From positions 765,773 through 829,772 of the forward strand of contig CAJNDS010000147.1 in the NCBI GenBank assembly GCA_905221605.1: a stretch of DNA of 64,000 bases, written 5' to 3'. The stretch is from Symbiodinium natans (Eukaryota; Sar; Dinophyceae; Suessiales; Symbiodiniaceae). Under the pieces are notes generated by a model, which was not told where the DNA came from, did no database searches, and worked only from the letters and a program-made list of their open reading frames with translations. The translations under genes and the position numbers were made by a program. Below are positions 9,133 to 19,298 of this stretch, piece after piece (positions within the stretch are counted from its first letter, which is position 1; every line of letters starts with the position of its first letter).

Positions 9133-9292
9133 CAGAACCCCAACAACCTGCCTTTTTTGTAGGTTCTCATTGTGTATTCATTTAGGGTTTACCTTCTAAG
9201 AAGCCAGAACCTACTACTTTGTTTTGTAGGTTCTTGTCATAAAGCCCCCTTATAGAATTCTTGGGTAAACTGCAAAAATAGGTTTTGGGTTG
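9133..9292. mobile_element. Foldback element, family P, copy 1
   Basis: AACCCCAACAACCTGCCTTTTTTGTAGGTTC pairs with the AATAGGTTTTGGGTT end. Internal AGAACCTACTACTTTG/TTTGTAGGTTC pieces suggest a compound copy. Related copies lie near 15662 and 28664. Confidence 0.5.
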
Positions 9293-9448
9293 TGATTCTC
9301 AAGGCTACGCGCTGGAAGGAACTGAAAGGCTGGGCTCTCCCTTCGTCTTGGGGCTCTTCGTCTTGTTGCCAGGTGCCCCCAAAAACTCCCTGGATAAGCC
9401 CTAAACCCTAAACCCTATAACCCTAAACCCTAAACCCTAAACCCCAAA

Positions 9449-9539
9449 CCCAAAGGCTCCAATGTAGTACCTTGCTGGGGTGGTATACTGGCATCCCCTA
9501 CAACTAACCCCAAGAAGGAACTACATTGGAGCCTTCAGG
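9449..9539. mobile_element. Foldback element, family B, copy 2
   Basis: AAAGGCTCCAATGTAGTACC pairs with GGAACTACATTGGAGCCTTC. It abuts a CCCTAAA/CCCCAAA array at 9400-9450. Confidence 0.8.
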
Positions 9540-9655
9540 TAACCCTAACCCCCCAAAACCCTAAGAATCCCATACCCTGACACTGTGAGAGTCAAAGCCC
9601 TCGCACTATCAGGCTCCTTACAGGGCACTGGAAAGTGTAAGGTCAGAAGGGATTA

Positions 9656-9691
9656 GGGTTTAGGGTTTAGGGTTTAGGGTTTAGGGTTTAG
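9656..9691 (+). repeat. TTTAGGG array
   Basis: Five units. The following 9700-9980 is unique-looking, with overlapping short frames on both strands and a C-rich patch at 9875-9910. No domain is recognisable. Confidence 0.85.
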
Positions 9692-9983
9692 GTGCTCTGG
9701 ACATGACTGTGGGTCAGAGTTGGGTAGTGGGGCTTGTTGGGATCATGGAGGAGTTCAGAATTAAGTCCCAGAAGGTTTCTAGGACTTTTGGTGAGCTGCA
9801 AGAGTTTCCGGTGCGGGTCTTTGGCCTCTGTGGCGCAGACTGGTTTGATGGAGCCTTCACAAGCAAGGGACGAAACCCCCCCTCCCCCCGCAACCCCACC
9901 CCCGCAACACTCCCCGACCTGTCGCTTTCTCCGAGGTGCCTTGATGGAGTTTCGACACATTTGCTTTCGAGAGCCACTTGGCT

Positions 9984-10053
9984 TAGGGTTTAGGGTTTAG
10001 GGTTTAGGGTTTAGGGTTTAGGGTTTAGGGTTTAGGGTTTAGGGTTTAGGGTT
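9984..10053 (+). repeat. TTTAGGG array
   Basis: Ten near-perfect units on +. The next array, at 10148, has the opposite orientation. Confidence 0.9.
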
Positions 10054-10147
10054 TCGGGTCCTAGGGCCTCATGGGACTCTACCTTGGAACCCCCAAGGTT
10101 GTACCTTTGGGTTTGGGGGGGGCCCGTGTCAAGGTCCAGTAAGGGAA

Positions 10148-10262
10148 TACCCTAAACCCTAAACCCTAAACCCTAAACCCTAAACCCTAAACCCTAAACC
10201 CTAAACCCTAAACCCTAAACCCTAAACCCTAAACCCTAACCCTAAACCCTAAACCCTAAACG
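10148..10262 (-). repeat. CCCTAAA array
   Basis: About sixteen near-perfect units. Confidence 0.9.
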
Positions 10263-10268
10263 GGCATA

Positions 10269-10577
10269 TTAGCCTGATAGGGTTTTGGCGATTGCTTCGG
10301 TCAAGCAGGGTCTACAGCGCCCCTTGCTCACCCCAAAGTTGTATTTCTGATCGCGGGCGCCGCTGACTTGCGTTTGTCCATCATGTGTGAAGCATCGCAC
10401 CTTCTTGGGCGGCCTGACGTACAAGACCATCGTCGTTCCTGAGTTTCCATGCCTCACTTGCCCAGCTACTGCTCGCCCAAAGGCTCCTAATTGTGCAGTA
10501 CCTTTTTGGGGTAAAACCCTACAGCTAACCCAAAAGGAACTACATTGGAGCCTTCGGGCACAGTGCCGCAAGTTCAC
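10269..10577 (-). CDS. Possible exon, unrecognised (weak)
   Basis: A 102-codon frame on -. Its C-terminal two thirds (roughly 10269-10470) have a balanced composition and lie outside known repeats. The N-terminal part overlaps the family B element at 10475-10559, so the start shown is not real. No domain was recognised. It may be a decayed exon or chance. Confidence 0.2.
   Translation of the reverse strand: MNLRHCARRLQCSSFWVSCRVLPQKGTAQLGAFGRAVAGQVRHGNSGTTMVLYVRPPKKVRCFTHDGQTQVSGARDQKYNFGVSKGRCRPCLTEAIAKTLSG
10475..10559. mobile_element. Foldback element, family B, copy 3
   Basis: GCCCAAAGGCTCCTAATTG pairs with GAACTACATTGGAGCCTTCGGG. CCTTTTTGGGGTAA lies inside the left arm. Confidence 0.8.
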
Positions 10578-10717
10578 GTGAATGCCGCGCCTGATGGAAA
10601 TGCTTCAATGTTATCTGTGTTGCTTGGGTCTACGGGTGTGTTGATGTGCCTGGCGCGTGGCCAAAAAACCCTTTTCTTTCCTAGGCTACTCCTGGGTCTA
10701 GAAAACCTGTACCACCT

Positions 10718-10812
10718 GCCCAAAACTCCTACGTAGCACCTTTTGGGGGGCTAGTATACTAGAATTGAATCTTCTAGAACTAACCCAAAAAGGAACTACA
10801 TTATAACGAGGA
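10718..10812. mobile_element. Foldback element, family B, copy 4
   Basis: CCCAAAACTCCTACGTAGC on the left and AAGGAACTACATTATAACG on the right are diverged. The core CTAGTATACTAGAAT is shared with the copy at 38491. Confidence 0.7.
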
Positions 10813-10846
10813 CCCCTAAAAAAAAGACCATCCCTTAGAGAAGCGA

Positions 10847-10960
10847 CCTAAAGAGCCCAATACACCTTGATTAAGGAATATACCTAAACTTACAAAGAGA
10901 TCCTTCAAATATGAATTAAGGTATATTCTTTAGTTAAGGGGTATTGGGCTCTTTGGGGAC
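10847..10960. mobile_element. Foldback element, family C, copy 2
   Basis: CTAAAGAGCCCAATACACC pairs with GGGGTATTGGGCTCTTTGGG. Confidence 0.8.
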
Positions 10961-11263
10961 CCTCTGGATGAACATTCCGAAGTGATTTGAATCTCCGCGC
11001 CGGGCCTTGAAAGCCTCAAAAAACGGAGCCCCCGAGCGCGTTTTTCTTTTCTAGGAAGTCTCGAGGCGTTGTAAACTGTGGTATGCCAGAACTTTCACTT
11101 CTGGAGCATATAGGCCATAAAGTAATCCCAAACCCTCAATCCTAAACCCTTTGCCCTTCACCGCGTTATGGATTTCTTTTCTGTGTACGACAGTTCGGGC
11201 CCAGGTATTCCCGTGTAGTTCAGGTCTTAGGGCCGGTTTTGGAGTCTAAGTATGGGGTCCTAA

Positions 11264-11368
11264 ACCCAAAGAGCACAGCACACCTTAATTAAGGAATATA
11301 CCTTAATTTATACAGGGATTCTTCAAGATGATCTATACCTCAATTAAGGGGTATTGGGCTCTTTGGGA
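11264..11368. mobile_element. Foldback element, family C, copy 3
   Basis: ACCCAAAGAGCACAGCACACC pairs with GGGGTATTGGGCTCTTTGGG. Confidence 0.8.
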
Positions 11369-12660
11369 ACCAGGTACGGCGGTCTGCTGGAAGCCTTCAA
11401 GTTTGCACTGGATCCAGATGGCAGTGGCTGCTGTCCCAAACACGTCTTGGCAGCTTGGGTTCAGTTTCGTGTGTCGGCCCTAAACCCTAAACCTAAACCC
11501 TAAACCCCCAGGACACTGTAGCTTTGGAGTTGGAGATTGGTGTGCAGCGGTTATGCACCTTCAATCGGTAGAGGTGCCTTTGTCAGAGACCTTCCCAGCC
11601 ATTCCGATAGTCAGCCAGGCTTGTGTAAAGCCTCAGAAGATCCCTTGCCCTTCTCCCCCAAGTTTCACCCTGAACCTCCAACCCCAGGGACACTCTCAAA
11701 ATCCCTGCCCTTTGGTGTGAGGTTGCTATATAAGCCCCTGGTAGCACCCCTATAAAGCCGATGAGATCAAGAAGAAAACCGCTACCCTGTACGTCCCCAA
11801 ACCCTGAGCCCTATAGACCCTATTCTCAAACCCCCACGTCAAACCCCAAAGACACCAAATACCCTAACCCCTAAACCCTAAGCGCTCACAGCCTCAACCC
11901 CAATTTCCCCATGGTCCCAGGCGAAGTTCGTGGAGCGCGCAGACTACACAGGCACCCTAACAGCCTCGAGATCAAGGGTATGCATATAGGGGGAATTAAG
12001 GGTGCTTCATTCCTTCATTCCCTGCTAAGAACCAGTAGGTTCAAATGCAGCCCGGCACTGGCAACCCCCCTGTTCCCCTGTTCCAACTTCTCTTTGCGGC
12101 TGGAGCTAGAATATGCTGGAGAGGCTGCTTAGGCGATCTTTTCGGGGAAGGGGTTCAGAGGTGAAGCAGTGCAACGAGGCTCGGGCAAACTACCCCCACA
12201 CCCCTCAAACCCTAAACCCGAAACCCTAAACCCTAAACTCTAGCTCAACCCTAACCCCAAACCCCGGACCCCCGAGGTCAGACAACTCTCAAATTGTAAG
12301 GGCGCGTGAAAAGTTTCGAAGAACCCGTAAGGGATTTTGCCGTTGGGTTTAGGGTTTAGGGGTTTAGGGCTTAGGGTTTCGAAGCACCCGTGGGGGAATT
12401 TGCCTGAGGTTGCGTGGAAACCTTGTGGAACTCCTTGGACGAATGCCGCGGCGGCTACATCACAGTTCTTTGGCTGATCAGCAGGGTTTAGGGTACCCTA
12501 AACCCGAAACCCTAAAACCCTAAACTGTTTTTGTGTTGTCTATTGGGCCTTGTCTGGGATCCCTTAGTGGGTTCTCTTATTTTTACTCTTTTCGCATTCG
12601 GTTGCAGGGAGACGGCCTGAAATGAGGCAGTCCTGTCAGATGGAGTGTTTCGCCTACCTG
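11369..12660. other. Mostly unassigned 1.3 kb with degenerate CCCTAAA patches
   Basis: Patches of degenerate CCCTAAA occur at 11480-11510, 11800-11890, 12205-12260 and 12480-12520, with TTTAGGG at 12345-12380. Short open frames at + 11537-11755 and + 11911-12132 have no recognisable domain. I see no gene. Confidence 0.4.
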
Positions 12661-12667
12661 GGCTCCT

Positions 12668-12865
12668 CAATAGGGACCAAAGCAGGAACCCTTGTAAGGG
12701 ACCAAGAGGGTTAGTTAGGGGTTCTTCAGGGGCTACTTAGGTATACAGGGACTATACAAGGTATATATATTTATTTATCTATATTTATTTATTTATATAA
12801 TATATACGTATAGAAAGGGGTTATATAGAGGAATCAGATTAAGGGTCCCTTCTACGGGGCCCGTT
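12668..12865. mobile_element. Foldback-like element, family G, copy 1
   Basis: It shares, in order, CTCAATAGGGACC, GGACCCTTGTAAGGGACC, GGTATACAGGGACTATAC, an AT-rich centre and AGATTAAGGGTCCCTTCTA with copies at 37394, 45741 and 49770. The ends (AGGGACCA/GGTCCCTT) are inverted. Confidence 0.65.
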
Positions 12866-13445
12866 TTTCCCGATAAGTGTTGGAGTGTGTTGAAGTGGGC
12901 AGTGGCAAAAACAAAGCCTGCAACTCCCAGACCATAAGCCCTCCAACTCCCAGACCCTAAGCCCCATTAGCCCTAAGCCCTAGAGCTCGCAGACCCCGAA
13001 GCTCTAAACCCCTACAACTCCCACCCTCAACCCTACTAAACCCTAAACCCTGGCTGCCAACAAAAAGCACCCAAGGTGGCGGAGCTCCAGTTCCTTCTCC
13101 ACTGGACTGGGGAGGCTTTTACCCCCGAGTCCATGGACCGCTTCCTGGCAGCAAGCTCGGAAGCCAAAGAGGGGGTTTAGGGTTCAGGGTTTAGGGTTTA
13201 GGTATAGAAAAGGGTTGCGGGTTTACTGTCTAGGGGCCTAAGGGGCTTGTATGGCTTGAAGGGTTTAGGGTGTTAATTCTTGGAGACAGCTGGCATCTGA
13301 AGCATAAACGGGTCTATGGACCTTTTCCCTTTTTGTGGTTTTGTTTCGGAAAGACTGTGGGGCCTAGACCACCCTAATGACAGCTCTTTTTGGGGGTCTT
13401 GTGTTCATAGCTTAGAACGTTGCATTGTCAGTAATGCAGATACTT
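12866..13445. other. Unassigned; degenerate CCCTAAA patches
   Basis: CCCTAAG/CCCTAAA-like patches occur at 12900-13050 and TTTAGGG at 13170-13205. No gene is visible. Confidence 0.4.
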
Positions 13446-13540
13446 TGGGAAAATTCCCCTTATACTAACAGTCCTTAATTGGGATGCGAAGAGGGGTACT
13501 ATAATCCCTATTAAGCCTCTCCCCCCCCCCCCCCCCCCCC
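13446..13540. mobile_element. Family A element truncated by poly-C
   Basis: The left arm and loop of family A (TTCCCCTTATACTAACAGTCC) are intact. The right arm stops at ATCCCTATTAAG, and a C-run of about 20 (13520-13540) replaces the rest. Confidence 0.7.
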
Positions 13541-13639
13541 AGCCCAAGAGAGCCAACATACACTGGGTGTTTAGGGTTCAGGGTTTAGGGCAGGTGCGCT
13601 GACCACGATCAACTAGAGTCGGTCAAGTATGCTTTGTAC

Positions 13640-13735
13640 CTGTTGACCCGTTTAGGGTTTAGGGTTTAGGGTTTCGGGTTTAGGGTTTAGGGTATATAGG
13701 GTTTAGGGCTTAGGGCTTCGGGTTCAGGGGCTCGC
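13640..13735 (+). repeat. Degenerate TTTAGGG array
   Basis: TTTAGGG units with TTTCGGG and GCTTAGGG variants. Confidence 0.8.
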
Positions 13736-13845
13736 TGGAAGGTGATTTTGGATTCCACCACGAGAAGCTGCGGAGACTCAAGGCGCGTCGGCATACTAGG
13801 GCTTGGGATCTCTCTTTAGGCTTCATATCTAAGGGTAGTTTCATC

Positions 13846-13960
13846 TAGGATGCCCAGTAGTACCCTCATTCCCTTTTTGAGGGGGCTTAGGTTCCCTTAT
13901 AAATCCCTTTAAGCAAAAAAGGGCACCCTTTTTAATCCTTGGTTACTGGGCAACCTAGTC
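13846..13960. mobile_element. Foldback element, family M, copy with clean ends
   Basis: CTAGGATGCCCAGTAGTACC on the left pairs with GGTTACTGGGCAACCTAG on the right. The core CCCTTTTTGAGGGGGCTTAG and GGTTCCCTTATAA is shared by ten loci. The right end, ACTGGGCAA...TCAT, resembles the 3548-4386 minisatellite unit. Confidence 0.7.
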
Positions 13961-13973
13961 ATGCGCCCCGAAT

Positions 13974-14062
13974 ATGGTCCCTTGCCTCCCTTAAAGGGTT
14001 CTCATGTTATATATGAGGGTATTTACGGGGTATCCTTTTGTGGGCCCATAAAAACACCTTAG
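13974..14062. mobile_element. Weak foldback, family R
   Basis: ATGGTCCCTTGCCTCCCTTAAAGGGTTCTCATG resembles sequence near 30665 and 50466. The ends are short and diverged. Confidence 0.35.
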
Positions 14063-14274
14063 AATATAGGGTAAGGTTTAGGATTTTAGGGTTTGTGCCT
14101 GTCGGGTTTAGACTTGATGCCGGAGAAACCCAGAGGGATTTGGGTTCAGTGCATTTGTACTGAGTGCGTTCCTGAGTCGTTATGGCTATTCCAGCTCAGC
14201 TTTCTTTCCGCGCGTTTAACACCGAGGTGTGGTTATCGTACCCGAAACGCTACGCTTATTGCGTGCACGTGAAA

Positions 14275-14525
14275 TACCTGGGGGACCAAATGATTGCTAA
14301 CATTGGGACCATATACCTCATGCTATTCTAATCCCTGTCAAGGTATGTGGACCCTAAACCCGAAACCCTGAACCGTTCATTTAGTCCCCACGGTTTTAGG
14401 CTGGCATGTTCCCCCTTATACTAGCAGTCCTTAATCGGGATAATACTACCCTCTATCGAAATCCCGATTAAGGACTGTCAGTATAAGGGGGAAGATCCCA
14501 ACCTTTCGGGTTCATTAAGTCCCCA
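14275..14525. mobile_element. Family H element plus family A element and a second H arm
   Basis: H left arm ACCTGGGGGACCAAATGA (14275) pairs with right arm TTCATTTAGTCCCCACGG (14375-14394), and CCCTAAACCCGAAACCCTGAA lies in the loop. A complete family A copy follows (14404-14500). It is followed immediately by a second H right arm, GGGTTCATTAAGTCCCCAAGG (14507-14523). Confidence 0.7.
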
Positions 14526-14612
14526 AGGTAGGTGGAAGTGTAAGTTTTCGGTTGAAGCGCGTGTCTTCCAGCTGGCCCTCCTCAATGAGGCGCATGCTGG
14601 CAGTCAGCAGGT

Positions 14613-14672
14613 CTAGTTTTAGGGTTTCGGGTTTCGGGTTCAGGGTTTAGGGTTTAGGGTTTAGAGTTTACT
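14613..14672 (+). repeat. Degenerate TTTAGGG array
   Basis: TTTAGGG with TTTCGGG and TTCAGGG variants. Confidence 0.8.
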
Positions 14673-14765
14673 GATGGGTGGGGAGGCTCCCTCAGCAGTC
14701 AGCAGGTGGTTGGACTCCATGGGGTCTTAACCTGTCGACAGGGCCGTCGGTCGACATGGACTGGG

Positions 14766-14870
14766 CTTTGGAGTACTATACTTTAAATACTGTTTTTGGT
14801 TCTGGGTTCCTATTCTGGCTACTCATACCTAAAAAGTAAATATTTTTGTTTTCTGGGTCTACTCCAAAGT
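14766..14870. mobile_element. Foldback element, family K, copy 1
   Basis: CTTTGGAGTACTATACTT pairs with TCTACTCCAAAG. The interior TTCTGGGTTCCTATTCTGGC matches the copy at 36798. Confidence 0.7.
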
Positions 14871-15361
14871 AGCGCAGAGCGGGGAGGGGTCTTGTGGCCA
14901 AAAGCCACGTGGTGTGCAGCGTGCAGCTGCTGGAAGACCCTCAACCCTAAAACCCCAAACCCTGTGAACCCCCTAAACCCTAAACCCTACACCGCAACCT
15001 TTTTGTAGCCGGTTTCTCCCTGCTTGAGCCTTCTGCAGCCAATGAGGAGCAAAGAAAGAAGGAGTCGCGCGGCAGCATTGGAATCTTCTGCTGCGAGAGA
15101 GAGGGTCCCTTTAGTGTTTAGGGTTTAGGCAAACCCTAATCCCTGGGTGCAGTGTCGTGTCCTTCTGGAAGCTGCAAAAACATCGCAGAGTACCCAATGT
15201 CTCTAAGCATACATGCCTGGGTGCATAAGAAAAGAGGGAACCTGCTTTGCAAGGAACCCCAAAAACCCTAACTCCCAAATACTCTACCTCAAGACTGGGG
15301 AGGAACCCTGATGCCTGGAATGTGTCAAGAAAAGCTCCTTTTCTAGGACGCAGAGTTTTTG

Positions 15362-15560
15362 TTTGCACTTGTTCTTTTAGGTTGAGGGCCAAAAGGTTCC
15401 TTGATAAGCCCCTTTAATTTAGAGAGGGTGCCCTTTTATGTTGCTAGGTAACTCTCCTACTGAAGAAAGCTCCAAAAAGTAAATGCAACATCTCCCTTAG
15501 AAGGGCAATGTAGGGTTTGTTGCCTTTAGTTGTTGGGAGATGTTAAGCAAATGGTAGTCC
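15362..15560. mobile_element. Adjacent family M and family D-like elements
   Basis: 15362-15460 has the M core (AAAAGGTTCCTTGATAAGCCCC...GGGTGCCCTTTTATG...CTAGGTAACTCT). 15456-15560 has a D-like right end, GATGTTAAGCAAATGGTAG. Both are diverged. Confidence 0.45.
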
Positions 15561-15661
15561 TGGGTCTAGTTTTTAGTTCCTGAGCACCCCAGGGCCTTTT
15601 AGTTTGGGGTTGAGGGTTTAAGGGTTGAGGGTTTAGTGGGTAAAGAACCCTAGACCCTAGC

Positions 15662-15740
15662 TTAGAACCCAGAATCCTGCAAGGTGGTTCCTATTTCTCA
15701 TCAGAACCTACCAAAAAGCAGGTTTTGGGCTCTTAAGGTA
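15662..15740. mobile_element. Foldback element, family P, copy 3
   Basis: TTAGAACCCAGAATCCTGC pairs with GCAGGTTTTGGGCTCTTAAG. Confidence 0.45.
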
Positions 15741-15854
15741 CCTCCTAAATCCCAAAAACCCGCTGCTGTCTGACAGATTGAGTGCTCCGGAGCCGTCTAG
15801 CTGTTGACATCACCTGCCTTGTGCGAGCGTGAGCGCTGATATCCCAAGTTCTTC

Positions 15855-16020
15855 AACCCTAAACCTTAAGCCCTAGTCAGCCCTGGCCCTCAGCCATAGC
15901 TAGTCCGTCTAGACAGCCCCCTAAACCCTATCCCTGAACCCTAAGCTTAACCCTAAACCCTAAACCCTAAAGCCTAAACGCTAAACCTAAATGGCCGAGC
16001 CCTGAACCCTAAACCCTCGA
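15855..16020 (-). repeat. Degenerate CCCTAAA array
   Basis: CCCTAAA with many CCCTGAA, CCTAAA and GCCTAAA variants, interrupted by short unique pieces. Confidence 0.75.
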
Positions 16021-16112
16021 ATTAAAGGCCTCAGCCTCTGAATCCTCAGGCGCTTCAAGCGGAGGGCCGAGATGGCGCGGCAGAAGCAGGCCAAAATACG
16101 GTTTAGGGTTTC

Positions 16113-16147
16113 GGGTTTAGGGGGGCCAAAATGGCCCCCCTAAACCC
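16113..16147. repeat. Perfect head-to-head telomere-like hairpin
   Basis: Two 16 bp arms (GGGTTTAGGGGGGCCA and its exact complement) flank a 3 bp AAA loop. A TTTAGGG-type end thus meets a CCCTAAA-type end head to head. Confidence 0.9.
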
Positions 16148-16162
16148 TCCTTGGAGACTCAT

Positions 16163-16283
16163 ACAGTAAACTCCAGAAGGTTGGAACATGGTTTAAGGGT
16201 GATTTTTACCTGGGATTCCCTTTTGTGTACCTGTCTGGGTATACCGATAAGGATGTTCCAACTTCTGGGAGTGCACTGTAACC
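16163..16283. mobile_element. Foldback element, family Q (single copy seen)
   Basis: TACAGTAAACTCCAGAAGG TTGGAACATGG on the left pairs with GGATGTTCCAACTTCTGGGAG TGCACTGTAA on the right. The arms are about 30 bp with few mismatches. Confidence 0.7.
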
Positions 16284-17540
16284 CTAATGATATGTCTACT
16301 TGTCACCTACTTAGAGGACTTAGGGAGCTTAAATGTGCAGCTTTAACTGAGGTTATAAGTACCCTGAACCCTGAACCCTAAACCCTAAACCCTTAGAAGT
16401 ACAGTTCTAACTGGGGTTATCAGCCCCCTGAACGCCCAAGTAGACCCGAAACCCTAAACTTCCTAAACCCCCGAACCCAAATGCCGAACCCTGAACCCTA
16501 TTGTATGATCACAAGCAAGTCTAAAGGGTTGAGCTGAGGCCTGCTGTTGAGGGTTTAGGGTTTAGGGTTTAGGGTTTAGGGTTTAGGGGTTGGGTTTCGG
16601 GTTTCGGGATTCAAGGCTTCGGGTTCGGGTTTAAGCTTTGGGTTTCGGGTATCGGGTTGAAGACTGAGGGCCTGCTGGCTTGAAGTTTGGTTTGCGGATT
16701 TTGGTTTTAGGGTTTAGGGCCTTAGGTTTAGGCTTTAGGGTTTAGGGTTTAGGGTTTTGGGTTTAGGGTGTTTCGAGTTGAAAGTGTGATCTTGGGGTGG
16801 CGGCTTTTAAGGTTTCAGGGTTTTTGCTTGTCTTTTCGATCGTGGCTCCCTGTGTCAGTCTTTAGACGGGTTGAAAAGGTTGGCCTCTGCATGTGACGGG
16901 CAGCAAACTAGTAAGACTTCTTGCTTCTTGCACTAAAGGGATCTCACTTAGGAAGCATTTGTCGAGGGTCTCAAGGGAACAGGCTAGCGAAGGCAGAGGT
17001 AATATCAATTTGCTGCACGCTAAGCCCCAGAACCTAAACCCCAAACCCTAAACTCTACCCTAAACCAAGTGTCGCAGCGTCTGCTATGCAGGGTCCCCGA
17101 AACCCCCAAATCCTGGCTTCCCTTGCGGGTTAGGGCTTAGGGGTTTTGAGGTTTTGGGTTTGGGGATTCAGGGTTTGGATTGCTCATGGGGGCTTGGCTG
17201 GATAAGTGTTTTGTGGGAGATTGCGTGATGGCACTCTCTTAAGGGGAGTTGCTTGTGTCCATCGCTCAAAAGGGTGGCCGAAACTCAAGTTCTTGATTCA
17301 ATTTGTTTGGCGCTCATCAGTGGAACGACCCAAGGCATGTTGAGCCAAAATCGCACGCGGGATCGCGGGGTCCGTGGGTGTCACCTATATCCCAAAGTAC
17401 GCAAAACACCCTAAGCCCTAACCCAAAAATCTGCCAAGAGCCCCCAAAAGGGCTTTGGAAGGTTGATGAGTTTTGGTTTGCTTAGCTGCCGTGAGCTGGG
17501 TGAACATCATCAGCTCCCCAGTTTCCCCCCCTCTCGCTGT
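16284..17540. other. Unassigned 1.25 kb with telomere-like patches
   Basis: Degenerate CCCTAAA lies at 16360-16500, TTTAGGG with TTTCGGG variants at 16550-16770, and CCCTAAA at 17025-17065. Short frames at - 16862-17044 and + 17303-17485 show no domain. I see no gene. Confidence 0.4.
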
Positions 17541-17552
17541 ATCCTGCGCTTG

Positions 17553-18060
17553 CACCCTAAACCCTAAACCCTAAACCCTAAACCATAAAGCCTAAAGCCT
17601 AAAGCCTAAAGCCCTAAACCCTAAACCCTAAAGCCCTAAACCCTCAACCCTCAACCCTAAACCCTAAACCCTAAACCCTAAACCCTAAGCCCTAAGCCCT
17701 AAGCCCTAAGCCCTAAGCCCTAAGCCCTAAAGCCCTAAGCCCTAAGCCCTAAAGCCCTAAAGCCCTAAAGCCCTAAAGCCCTAAAGCCCTAAAGCCCTAA
17801 AGCCCTAAAGCCCTAAAGCCCTAAAGCCCTAAAGCCCTAAAGCCCTAAAGCCCTAAAGCCCTAAACCCTAAAGCCCTAAAGCCCTAAAGCCCTTAAAGCC
17901 CTAAAGCCCTAAAGCCCTAAAGCCCTAAAGCCCTAAAGCCCTAAAGCCCTAAAAACCCTAAAGCCTAAAGCCCTAAACCCTAAAACCCTAAACCCTAAAA
18001 CCCTAAACCCGAAAGACCTAAACCTAGAGCCCTAAACCCTAAACCCTAAACCCTAAACCC
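17553..18060 (-). repeat. Large array of variant telomere repeats
   Basis: Canonical CCCTAAA (17553-17583) gives way to blocks of one variant each. These are CCTAAAG (17585-17610), CCCTAAG (17688-17735), and a long homogeneous 8-mer AAAGCCCT block (about 17745-17955), before a return to CCCTAAA. Confidence 0.9.
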
Positions 18061-18119
18061 CAGCAGGAGAAAGATACCATCGTCCAGGGCAGAACTGTCC
18101 GCCACACCCAGGTGTGACC

Positions 18120-18185
18120 TGGGGTTTAGGGTCTAGGGTTAGGGTTTAGGGTTCAGAGTTTAGGGTTTAGGGTTGGGTTAGGGTT
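18120..18185 (+). repeat. Degenerate TTTAGGG array and poly-G
   Basis: TTTAGGG-type units are followed by a G-run at 18206-18218 and a second at 18306-18316. Confidence 0.8.
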
Positions 18186-18414
18186 GTTACGCTTCTGGCT
18201 TGTTGGGGGGGGGGGGGGTAGTTCAGATGCAAGATAGCCTTAAACAACTCTGCATGACCCTGTCGAACTCCAACTTGGGAAGTGTCTCGAAATCATGGAC
18301 TTTTTGGGGGGGGGTGGGGCAGCTGAAAGACCTTGCAGTTCGGGGTTCGAGTTTAGGGCTTGTCTTCTGACTTTTGCGCCCTCTTGCAGAAGCTCGCTGG
18401 GGCCATGACGTGGT

Positions 18415-18500
18415 ATACCCTGAACCCTAAACCCCAAACCCGAAACCCTAAACCCCAAACCCCAAACCCTAAACCCCAAACCCTAAACCCTAAACCCTAG
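18415..18500 (-). repeat. CCCTAAA/CCCCAAA array
   Basis: Mixed CCCTAAA, CCCCAAA and CCCGAAA units. Confidence 0.85.
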
Positions 18501-18589
18501 CCAGTCCTGAACCTCAAGGCTCCGCCACCATACACCTCCGAAGCGATCCACTCCCTGGTGAAGCTTCGGCTTCATGCTGTGGGGATTCG

Positions 18590-18700
18590 TGGGGTTTAGG
18601 ATGTGGGGTTTAGGGTTTGGTGTTTGAGGGTTGGGGTTTAGGGTTTAGGGTTTAGGCTTTAGGGTTTAGGGTTTAGGGTTTAGGGTTTAGGTCCAGGGTG
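18590..18700 (+). repeat. TTTAGGG array
   Basis: Degenerate to the left and near-perfect at 18656-18693. A further clean array lies at 18850-18897. Confidence 0.85.
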
Positions 18701-19227
18701 TAGGATTGGTGGAGCCGGATTAGGGATAGGGTTGGCAGGGGTAGGCTTGAACATCTTTTCTTTTTTTGTTTATTACCCTTATTCCCTTCAGAATCCTTCT
18801 AGCGCCATACGAAAGTCAATTTTTGCAAGGCCCCCAGACCTACCCTTTGGGTTTAGGGTTTAGGGTTTAGGGTTTAGGGTTTAGGGTTTAGGGTTTGGGG
18901 TTGTTTGGGAGTCTGGGGTTTTTTGGTTTAGTGGCTGACGCCTGACGCCTGCCGGGTCGGATGGTGAACGGGCAAGGTAGTGATGTTCAACAAGTTCAGA
19001 CCCCAACCTTGCCCTGAAACCTGGAAGTAGAACCGAAACCCGAGTACCCTTAAGCCTAGAACCCAATTGCCAATACCCCTTAACTCTAATTTAGTAGTTG
19101 GGGTGCTTCCTATTACCAGAATGTCAGTTCGCTAGATTCCCCATTCTTATGCCACAGCCAAGTATGTGTAGGGCATCCCAAAAACATGACTCCAACCTAG
19201 AGAAGGCAGGCTTTAGGATTTTGGGTT

Positions 19228-19298
19228 GACTTAGGGTTTAGGGTTTAGGGTTTAGGGTTTAGGGTTTAGGGTTTAGGGTTTAGGGTTTAGGGTTTAGG
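19228..19298 (+). repeat. TTTAGGG array
   Basis: Ten near-perfect units. Additional arrays lie at 19409-19470, 19735-19860 (with TTTATAGGG variants) and 19953-20007. Between them is unassigned sequence without a gene. A CCCTAAA patch at 19612-19648 has the opposite orientation. Confidence 0.9.
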
